DNA from: Chloroflexi bacterium RBG_16_56_11
GTDB lineage: Bacteria > Chloroflexota > Dehalococcoidia > Dehalococcoidales > RBG-16-60-22
Reading direction: 5' to 3'
Assembly: GCA_001796865.1 (NCBI GenBank)
Contig: MGNQ01000017.1
Location: 1-5,069 of the forward strand
Length of the DNA: 5,069 nt
The notes beneath the pieces are model-generated. The model was not told the origin of the DNA. It did no database searches and was given only the letters and a program-made list of their open reading frames with translations. How positions within the stretch are numbered: position 1 is the stretch's first letter; each line of letters starts with the position of its first letter. A program made the position numbers and the translations under genes. Below are positions 1-4,653 of this stretch, piece by piece.

Positions 1-518
1 GCCTGGGCATCATCGCCGGAATCGCTCACCCCAAGCTGCGGGAATATATCGCCTGCGACCTCGATGACTCCCGGCTGAAGCTGGCGAAAGAGCTGGGGGC
101 CACGATAACCCTGAACCCCAAAAAAGTTGACGTGGTGGCGGAAGTCATGAAAATTACCGGCGGGAGGGGCGTCGACGTAGCCATCGAGGTCATCGGCCAC
201 CCGCCGGGTATCAAAACGGTCGGGGAGGTCATCAAGAACAACCGGGGCAAGATAATCATGGTCGGCTGGCACCAGGCCCCGGATACCTACGAGCTCTTCA
301 ACTGGATAAAGTCGCCCATAATTTACAGTCCCCAGGGCATCGGCATGTCCACGGACTATCAGGGCGAGCTCACCCGCGCCATGTGGGCCCTGGAGAAGGG
401 GATTTATCCCATGGACAAGCTGGTGACGCACCGCTATAAGCTGGAAGACATCGACCGGGCCTTCCGGGACAACCTGGACCGGACGCCGGGATATATCAAG
501 GGCGTCGTCATGCCGTAA
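1..518 (+). CDS. C-terminal part of a medium-chain (zinc-type) NAD-dependent dehydrogenase, 5' truncated by window edge
   Basis: The reading frame is open from position 3 to the TAA at 516-518, giving 171 visible residues; the gene starts before the window. What is seen is the nucleotide-binding half of a medium-chain dehydrogenase/reductase. The first residues (LGIIAG) fit the helix just after the Rossmann glycine motif, which must lie immediately upstream. The segment YIACDLDDSR ends a second beta strand with an Asp, as in NAD-preferring members. A TGGRGVDVAIEVIG block and the strand KIIMVG follow, as in sorbitol or threonine dehydrogenase relatives. The C-terminus (DKLVTHRYKLEDIDRAF) is the usual end of the family. 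The zinc-binding catalytic half is not visible, so neither metal dependence nor substrate can be judged. The start codons at 132 and later are internal. It probably forms an operon with the gene at 568. Confidence 0.88.
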   Translation, partial: LGIIAGIAHPKLREYIACDLDDSRLKLAKELGATITLNPKKVDVVAEVMKITGGRGVDVAIEVIGHPPGIKTVGEVIKNNRGKIIMVGWHQAPDTYELFNWIKSPIIYSPQGIGMSTDYQGELTRAMWALEKGIYPMDKLVTHRYKLEDIDRAFRDNLDRTPGYIKGVVMP

Positions 519-539
519 GGGACCGGTAAAGTAAGGTCG

Positions 540-554
540 TCGCTAAAATAGCGA
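540..554 (+). repeat. Small perfect hairpin just upstream of the SD of the 568 gene
   Basis: TCGCTA at 540-545 and TAGCGA at 549-554 are exact reverse complements separated by AAA. The SD-like AAAGGGG (554-560) begins at the last base of the stem. The hairpin could modulate access to the ribosome binding site or mark an RNA processing point between the two genes. A 6-bp repeat can also occur by chance. Confidence 0.4.
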
Positions 555-567
555 AAGGGGCGTTAAC

Positions 568-1314
568 ATGTTTAAGGTTAAGGCAACCGTAATCGATTTC
601 CTGGGAAACAAAGAAAAATATCCCTGCCATCACGGGTACAAACTCAACGACGAGTTTATCTTCGACGGGGAGAGCTTCATCGGGGGCATCTGCCCGAGCC
701 TGGCTATGTCCGTCGTGCCGAGGATGATGGAGATACATTCCGCCGGGCCCCGGTACAAGGACTACGTGCACTACTTCCCGTTCCTCTACGCCCCGGTCAG
801 CATCGAGGACCCGGGCTTGAAGAAATACGACGGACTCGGGTATAGGAATGTCTTCACCAATTACGAGGAACCAAAATACAGCGTGGCCAACCTGGCCAGC
901 TCCGGGGCGTTCAAGTGGCCGCCCCCGGAGAAAAGAATCGAAAGCCGGGCCGTCAGGATGATCTGCCCGGACTACCGGACCTCGGTGGCCGTCAAGCTGG
1001 AAGCCTTCGACTTGAGCGATAAGGGGCGGAACATTCCTTATTTCCGCCGGGAAATGGCCATCCTGGATAAAGTCCTCCAGAAACCGGGCATCGCGGCCAC
1101 CGATATCCTCGGCGAATTCACCCGGGAGCAGATCGAGGGAATCTATCCCGCGTTGAGCCCGGTGATGATCGAGTCCCTGCTCGAAGAGATGGAGCTGATG
1201 GGCTACCTGGCAATACGGGACGGCAAGGTAACGGCCGGACCCAGGGCCCGGGCCAAGCTCAAGGACTTTAAGGCCAGCCTGTCGCCGGTAGAACGAAAAG
1301 CGCTGGACATTTAG
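568..1314 (+). CDS. TIGR04076-like Cys-containing protein with a C-terminal winged-helix-like segment
   Basis: 248 residues. The ATG at 568 is preceded by GAAAGGGG (553-560) with 7 nt spacing. The N-terminal part resembles the small TIGR04076 family of unknown function: a KVKATVIDFLGN opening strand, C20 followed by a HGYKLNDEF block at 22-30, a GGICPS motif with C42, and a later ICPDYRTSVAVKLEAF strand with C133. In the short family members these elements lie within about 100 residues; here roughly 90 residues rich in Tyr, Phe and Pro separate the second and third. Residues about 160-240 look like a winged helix: a helix with EMAILDKVL, then LSPVMIESLLEEMELMGYLAIRDGKV, which fits a recognition helix and wing, then a basic tail. 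No signal peptide or membrane segment is visible. The three cysteines could bind a metal or act in redox chemistry, but this is inference. It follows the 1-518 dehydrogenase after 49 nt, so co-transcription is likely. The family assignment rests on motif memory. Confidence 0.8.
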   Translation: MFKVKATVIDFLGNKEKYPCHHGYKLNDEFIFDGESFIGGICPSLAMSVVPRMMEIHSAGPRYKDYVHYFPFLYAPVSIEDPGLKKYDGLGYRNVFTNYEEPKYSVANLASSGAFKWPPPEKRIESRAVRMICPDYRTSVAVKLEAFDLSDKGRNIPYFRREMAILDKVLQKPGIAATDILGEFTREQIEGIYPALSPVMIESLLEEMELMGYLAIRDGKVTAGPRARAKLKDFKASLSPVERKALDI

Positions 1315-1315
1315 T

Positions 1316-1349
1316 CCGGGCGTCCGTGCCGCGGCTCCGGGTCGCCCGG
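1316..1349. terminator. GC-rich inverted repeat between convergent genes, possible bidirectional terminator
   Basis: CCGGGCG (1316-1322) and CGCCCGG (1343-1349) are perfect reverse complements. The stem can continue past a one-base bulge with CCG (1324-1326) pairing to CGG (1338-1340), and GCCGCGGC (1328-1335) sits in the loop. It lies in the 42 bp between the stop codons of two convergent genes, where a shared terminator is expected. There is no T-run on either side, so a classical intrinsic terminator is not proven. Confidence 0.5.
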
Positions 1350-1356
1350 CGGGAGG

Positions 1357-2475
1357 CTAGTCGTATTTAATGACCCACCGCCCCTTGACCTCGCGGGCCA
1401 GCATCGCCCGGCGGACCTCGTCAAGCTCCTCGAGCCTGATCAACCGGGTTACCAGCTTATCGGTCTTCAAAACGCCGGTGTTCATGACCTCCATGAGATG
1501 GGGGAGGTCCTCGGTGGGGTGAGTCTCGCCGTAAAGGGTGCCTCTTATCGATTTCGCGTGCAGGGGGGCGTAGAAAAGGGGGAGGTTCGTCGTGGAATCG
1601 ATGGGCGGGATGCCGATGGTAATGACGGTGCCGCCGGAGCGAATCGCCCACCAGGCCTGTACCTGCGCCCCGGGGTCGCCGATAGCCTCGATGGCAAACT
1701 CCAGCCCGGCGCCGCCGGTAAGCTCTTTGATGACGGGAATCGGGTCGGTCTGGCTGTTATCGATAAAGTGGGTCGCCCCGAACTCCAGGGCCAGGTCGCG
1801 CTTGGATGCCTCGATGTCGACCGCCACGATGGGATGGCAGTGCCGCAGCGCCGCGAAGCGGATGGCGTTCAGCCCGATGCCGCCGCACCCCCATACCCCT
1901 ATCGAGTTGCCCTCACGCGCTCCAGCCACGTTGACGACGCTCCCCCAGCCGGTGGCCACCGAGCAGCCGAGCTGGCAGAGTTGCTCGGGGGGCAGCTTGA
2001 TGTGGTCCGGCACGCGGATGGCCCCGGTTTCCGGCATGACGCTGTGGGTGGCAAACCCGGCGATAAAGCTGCCCAGGCCCACCCTCTTACCGTGTTTATC
2101 CGTCAAACGTGAGGTGCCGTCCAGGAGGTTGCCGGCCTGGAAGAACGGCATGGCTGTCTCGCAGAGGTTGGGGTGGCCCCTCCGGCATTGATAGCAGTGG
2201 CCGCAGGGCACCATCCAGCACCCGATAACGCGGTCGCCCGGCTTGAGTTTGGATACGCCCGGGCCTACCTTTTCCACCACGGCGCAGGCTTCGTGGCCGG
2301 CGACCATGGGGATATCCTGGGGTATATGGCCCTGCCAGACGGAGAGGTCCGAGTGGCAAAACCCGCAGGCCAGCATTTTTACCTGGACTTCATGCTCGCG
2401 GGGTGGCGCCAGCTCCAGCTCTTCGATGGGCATGGGCGCCCCGTATTTACGTAAAACGGCGGCCTTGATTTTCAT
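1357..2475 (-). CDS. Zinc-dependent medium-chain alcohol dehydrogenase
   Basis: 372 residues, full length for the family. The start is supported by AGGAGG (plus-strand 2482-2487) 6 nt upstream of the ATG. The catalytic zinc ligands are visible: C40 in CGFCHSDL, H61-E62 in GHEACAVV, and C171 in LGCSVATGWG. The structural zinc site is complete: C91, C94, C97 and C105 in PCGHCYQCRRGHPNLC. The Rossmann motif GCGGIG is at 196-201, and D220 at the end of the second strand points to NAD rather than NADP. The protein should be a soluble cytoplasmic enzyme interconverting an alcohol and an aldehyde or ketone with NAD(H). The substrate cannot be read from sequence. It lies 19 nt downstream of the stop of the flavoprotein remnant ORF, so it was probably the second gene of a flavoprotein-dehydrogenase operon. 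It likely depends on the promoter upstream of that remnant. No internal defect was seen. Confidence 0.95.
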   Translation of the reverse strand: MKIKAAVLRKYGAPMPIEELELAPPREHEVQVKMLACGFCHSDLSVWQGHIPQDIPMVAGHEACAVVEKVGPGVSKLKPGDRVIGCWMVPCGHCYQCRRGHPNLCETAMPFFQAGNLLDGTSRLTDKHGKRVGLGSFIAGFATHSVMPETGAIRVPDHIKLPPEQLCQLGCSVATGWGSVVNVAGAREGNSIGVWGCGGIGLNAIRFAALRHCHPIVAVDIEASKRDLALEFGATHFIDNSQTDPIPVIKELTGGAGLEFAIEAIGDPGAQVQAWWAIRSGGTVITIGIPPIDSTTNLPLFYAPLHAKSIRGTLYGETHPTEDLPHLMEVMNTGVLKTDKLVTRLIRLEELDEVRRAMLAREVKGRWVIKYD

Positions 2476-2494
2476 GCCTGTCCTCCTGCGTCAG

Positions 2495-2689
2495 TTAAAA
2501 TATCAATCGACTATACCCGGAAAATCTCGCCGGTGGCCTGGCGTTTCCAGTAGGCTTGTAACCCCCGGCGATGCCGCCGCCGAGCACCAGGACATCAACC
2601 TCGATTTCCTGCTGGTTTTCGTAGTTAACCGGGTAGGGACACTCCGGAGGATGACCTTCCTTATCCAGGAACTCGTTCCAGGTGACCAT
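2495..2689 (-). pseudogene. Remnant of an FAD-dependent oxidoreductase (fumarate-reductase/AprA-like flavoprotein): N-terminus plus putative tail
   Basis: The ORF encodes 64 residues from an ATG with a near-perfect SD (AAGGAGG, plus-strand 2696-2702, 6 nt spacing). Residues 1-28 (MVTWNEFLDKEGHPP...) resemble the lead-in of fumarate-reductase/adenylylsulfate-reductase-like flavoproteins. Residues 28-42 (EIEVDVLVLGGGIAG) are the first beta strand and glycine-rich FAD dinucleotide-binding motif. Family members run to some 500 or more residues; here similarity stops at residue 42-43 and the rest of the frame looks random. From plus-strand 2561 down to a TAG at 2511-2513, another minus frame reads LQAYWKRQATGEIFRV and stops, which looks like a genuine C-terminal tail 35 nt before the next gene. 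The simplest reading is one large internal deletion that left both ends out of frame. The product cannot bind FAD. Its leader, SD and start are intact, so a short peptide may still be made and may affect translation of the downstream alcohol dehydrogenase. The tail assignment is inference. Confidence 0.72.
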
Positions 2690-2738
2690 GATATCCCTCC
2701 TTAAACTCCGCCGGCCCGGCCAGGTCGGAAATATGACT

Positions 2739-2768
2739 ATCCTACATCATCGGGGAAGGGGTATGCAA
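2739..2768 (-). promoter_or_regulatory. Candidate sigma70-type promoter for the flavoprotein remnant and alcohol dehydrogenase
   Basis: Read on the minus strand, TTGCAT (plus 2763-2768) and TAGGAT (plus 2739-2744) are spaced by 18 nt. This predicts a transcript start near 2732 and a leader of roughly 40 nt before the remnant's ATG at 2689. Both hexamers match the consensus at only four positions, so the call is tentative. Its placement between the divergent genes and next to the 2795-2832 repeats is favourable. Confidence 0.35.
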
Positions 2769-2794
2769 GGTCTGATGCGGCGTCTGGTTTTTCG

Positions 2795-2832
2795 CCGGAA
2801 AATCAGGGCGCACATTTTCCGGTATTCCGGTA
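2795..2832. promoter_or_regulatory. Operator-like cluster: 9-bp perfect inverted repeat plus tandem TTCCGGTA repeat
   Basis: CCGGAAAAT (2795-2803) and ATTTTCCGG (2814-2822) form a perfect 9-bp inverted repeat with a 10-nt spacer. TTCCGGTA then occurs twice in direct tandem at 2817-2824 and 2825-2832, so the TTCCGG core is present three times, once inverted. Position and symmetry suit a dimeric or tetrameric regulator binding upstream of the -35 box at 2864 and upstream of the opposite-strand promoter. The GGAAAAT/ATTTTCC arms resemble the style of known IclR operators, and an IclR-type gene starts at 2899. Binding is inferred. Confidence 0.5.
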
Positions 2833-2863
2833 AAATAATCGGCCCCCGGCGGGTAAACTATCG

Positions 2864-2891
2864 TTGACAGGTCGTCCGCGGATGATATAAG
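2864..2891 (+). promoter_or_regulatory. Strong sigma70-type promoter, apparently giving a leaderless transcript
   Basis: TTGACA (2864-2869) is a perfect -35 box. TATAAG (2886-2891), a 5 of 6 match to the -10 consensus, follows after 16 nt. The expected transcript start, 7-8 nt past the -10, falls on or next to the ATG at 2899, and no SD precedes that ATG. It drives the IclR remnant and probably reads on into the UroD-like gene at 3186, for which no separate promoter is evident. Confidence 0.65.
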
Positions 2892-2898
2892 ATAGCCC

Positions 2899-3176
2899 AT
2901 GAATATTTGGGATAATAATCTCAAAATGCGGGATTTGCGTCCCACCCGGAGTGAAGATACCCATACCAACACCACTCTCGTGCGCGCCACGAACATCCTG
3001 TCCTGCTTGAGCAGCGGCATCAACACCAATATTGAAATCGCCAGGTCGTCCAGCTCAAGGAAATCCGGAAAACGGGTTACGCCGTCACCGCCGGCGAGCA
3101 TTTCCGGCTGGGCATGAAGGACCGCCCTGCGCCCAACACCCGGCCGCCTGTCGGCGGCTGGGACGCCAGGGCATAA
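2899..3176 (+). pseudogene. Remnant of an IclR-family transcriptional regulator with an internal deletion and frame change
   Basis: The frame from the ATG at 2899 gives 48 sensible residues. LVRATNILSCLSSG followed by INTNIEIA matches the first helix and the start of the second helix of the IclR winged helix-turn-helix, before the recognition helix. At about 3036-3042 the coherent frame changes: from 3042 it reads QVVQLKEIRKTGYAVTAGE, then HFRLGMKD. This fits the IclR effector-binding domain, where an IRxxGYAV segment followed by GE and GV/M is characteristic. That frame ends at a TAA at 3174-3176, after residues that do not look like the family. Roughly 250 residues are normal; about 75 family-like residues remain and the recognition helix is lost, so no DNA-binding protein can be made. 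The original 2899 frame stops with TGA at 3115-3117. Its promoter (2864-2891) is intact. It was probably the divergent regulator of the flavoprotein/dehydrogenase operon. Confidence 0.68.
3139..3162. repeat. Strong GC hairpin (10-bp stem, TGTC loop) upstream of the UroD-like gene
   Basis: Bases 3139-3148 pair with 3153-3162. GCCGCC (3143-3148) and GGCGGC (3153-3158) are perfect reverse complements around a TGTC loop, extended by one G-T and three C-G pairs. It lies just after the last IclR-like codons and 23 nt before the ATG at 3186. No T-run follows, so it is not a standard intrinsic terminator. It may be the old 3' end structure of the regulator gene or a 5' leader element of the next gene. 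Confidence 0.6.
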
Positions 3177-3185
3177 AAGAAACGG

Positions 3186-4547
3186 ATGGTGGAAAAAATG
3201 GTGACAAAACCGAAAACAGAAAGACCGTGGGCAGAACTATCCCGGGAAGAAAAGCGGGAGGCGCGCTTCAAGAGGTGGCTTTCGGTGCCGGGGGGAGAAT
3301 TCTCCAGCCCGGCCGCCGCGGAGGGTTACCGGGCCCGGGTGACCCGGCTTATCGATGCCATCAGTCTGCGGGAACCGGATAGGGTGCCCTGCATCCTGCC
3401 GGCCGGCCAGTTCCCTGCCTATTATGCCGGCATCACGCTGCGCACTGCCATGTACGATTACGGTGAAATGAAACGGGCCTGGCTGAAGTACCTCCGCGAG
3501 TTCGAGGGAGATACCTTCGCCGGACCCGGCTTGAGCTCGGCTATCGTCAGCGAGATCCTGGATAGCAAGACATCGAAGTGGCCCGGCCACGGCCTGCCGG
3601 ATGATGCCAGTATCCACCAGTACGTCGAGGGCGAGTACATGAAGGCCGACGAATACGACGCCCTGATCAAGGACCCGTCAGATTACTGTTTCAGGGTCTA
3701 TCTTTCCCGCACCATGGGGGCCTTCGAGCCGTTTAAAAAGGTGATGCCTTTCCGGCATATCCTGGGGATGCCGGCCAACTTCCTGGGGGCCTGCACCCGG
3801 CCGGACGTCCAGGCGGCCTTCCAGGCCGTCATCGATGCCGGCAAGGAGCTGGCCAGGTTCCGGGCCGTCGTCGGGGAGATTAGCCGGGAGGCGCGGGCGG
3901 CCGGGTTTCCGGCCTTCATGGGCGGCGGCGCCCACGCGCCCTTCGATATTTTCGCGGACACGCTGCGGGGGACACAGGGAATCGTCATGGACATGTACCG
4001 GCAGCCGGACAAGCTCATCGAGGCCATGGAAGCGGTGATACCCTGGATTATCGAGGCGGCCATCGACGCCGCCAACGCCTCCGGCGGGCCGATTATTTTC
4101 TTCGCGCTGCACAAGGGCGACGACACTTTCATGTCCGATATGCAGTTCGAGAAATTTTACTGGCCTTACCTGAAGAAGGTCATCATGGGCGTGGTGGAAG
4201 AGGGCGGCGTGCCTTTACTTTTCGCCGAAGGGGCCTATAACCGGCGGCTGGAGGTTATCCGGGACCTGCCGCGGGGCTCCGTTATCTGGTGGTTCGATAA
4301 GACGGATATGGCCCGGGCCAAGGCCGTCCTCGGGGGCACCGCCTGTATCTCCGGCAACGTGCCCACCTCGCTCGTCTGCACCGGCACGCCCCGTGATGTC
4401 AAGGAATACTGCCGTAACCTTATCGAGGTCTGCGGCAAGGGCGGCGGCTATATCCTGACCGGCGGGGCCTCGGTGCATAAAGCGGACCCGGATAACCTGC
4501 GCGCCATCATGGCCGCCGCCAGGGAATACGGCGTGTATAAGAAATAA
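3186..4547 (+). CDS. Uroporphyrinogen decarboxylase (URO-D) family protein, non-heme, possible methyltransferase-like
   Basis: 453 residues. Residues about 50-450 follow the URO-D/methylcobalamin methyltransferase barrel: REPDRVP (62-68) at the N-terminal edge, LLFAEGAYNRRLEVI around E348, WWFDKTDMARAKAVLGG (368 onward), ISGNVPTS around N391, and GGGYILTGGASVHKADPDNL near the end. These line up with the LFTKGG, TTDIADARR, GNMDPS and terminal GHG blocks of HemE. However, the HemE active-site FSD motif and terminal catalytic His are missing, and so is the H-x-C-G zinc motif of MtaA-type enzymes (F346-A-E348-G here). It is therefore unlikely to make heme; the activity is unknown. An N-terminal extension of about 45 charged residues (KREARFKRWLS) is typical of the environmental subfamily. 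The start is uncertain: ATG 3186 has only a weak SD, while ATG 3198 has GGTGG upstream. It is likely transcribed from 2864-2891 and lies in a cluster with the cupin at 4654. Confidence 0.88.
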   Translation: MVEKMVTKPKTERPWAELSREEKREARFKRWLSVPGGEFSSPAAAEGYRARVTRLIDAISLREPDRVPCILPAGQFPAYYAGITLRTAMYDYGEMKRAWLKYLREFEGDTFAGPGLSSAIVSEILDSKTSKWPGHGLPDDASIHQYVEGEYMKADEYDALIKDPSDYCFRVYLSRTMGAFEPFKKVMPFRHILGMPANFLGACTRPDVQAAFQAVIDAGKELARFRAVVGEISREARAAGFPAFMGGGAHAPFDIFADTLRGTQGIVMDMYRQPDKLIEAMEAVIPWIIEAAIDAANASGGPIIFFALHKGDDTFMSDMQFEKFYWPYLKKVIMGVVEEGGVPLLFAEGAYNRRLEVIRDLPRGSVIWWFDKTDMARAKAVLGGTACISGNVPTSLVCTGTPRDVKEYCRNLIEVCGKGGGYILTGGASVHKADPDNLRAIMAAAREYGVYKK

Positions 4548-4590
4548 GACTTCACCTTGCGCCTCCGACGGAAGAAATATGTCACGGAGT

Positions 4591-4620
4591 ATTAGATGAC
4601 GACATGTATTGATATCTAAT
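4591..4620. promoter_or_regulatory. 7-bp perfect inverted repeat in the AT-rich leader of the cupin gene
   Basis: ATTAGAT (4591-4597) and ATCTAAT (4614-4620) are exact reverse complements around a 16-nt spacer, and a TATATA stretch (4621-4626) follows directly. The 106-nt spacer between the two genes (4548-4653) is clearly more AT-rich than the flanking coding DNA. It may hold a promoter with an operator or a leader hairpin. No convincing -35 box was found, so the role stays open. Confidence 0.4.
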
Positions 4621-4653
4621 TATATAGAAACGTGTCTGAAAAGGAGGGTAAAA

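Noticed and set aside
1498..2191. Long plus-strand ORFs (199 and 204 codons) opposite the alcohol dehydrogenase
   Set aside because: They are antisense to a complete, motif-verified dehydrogenase, have low-complexity Arg/Gly/Pro/Ala-rich translations, and no recognisable domain. They are GC-driven shadow frames.
2795..2832. Possible CRISPR or minisatellite from the TTCCGGTA repeats
   Set aside because: There are only two tandem units plus one inverted core and no spacer periodicity; an operator is the better reading.
2742..3101. 119-codon minus-strand ORF across the divergent control region
   Set aside because: It runs antisense through the promoter, the repeats and the IclR-like coding remnant. 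Its translation shows no family features; the plus-strand IclR motifs explain the region better.
2495..3176. Insertion sequence or phage attachment site as the cause of the broken genes
   Set aside because: No transposase fragment, terminal inverted repeats, flanking target duplications, integrase or tRNA gene is visible near the junctions.
3032..3382. 116-codon plus-strand ORF bridging the IclR remnant and the UroD-like gene
   Set aside because: It overlaps the start of the UroD-like frame in another phase, is rich in Arg and Gly, and matches neither the IclR nor the UroD motifs.
3678..4132. Two 144-codon minus-strand ORFs inside the UroD-like gene
   Set aside because: They are antisense shadows of a family-consistent gene and show no domain.
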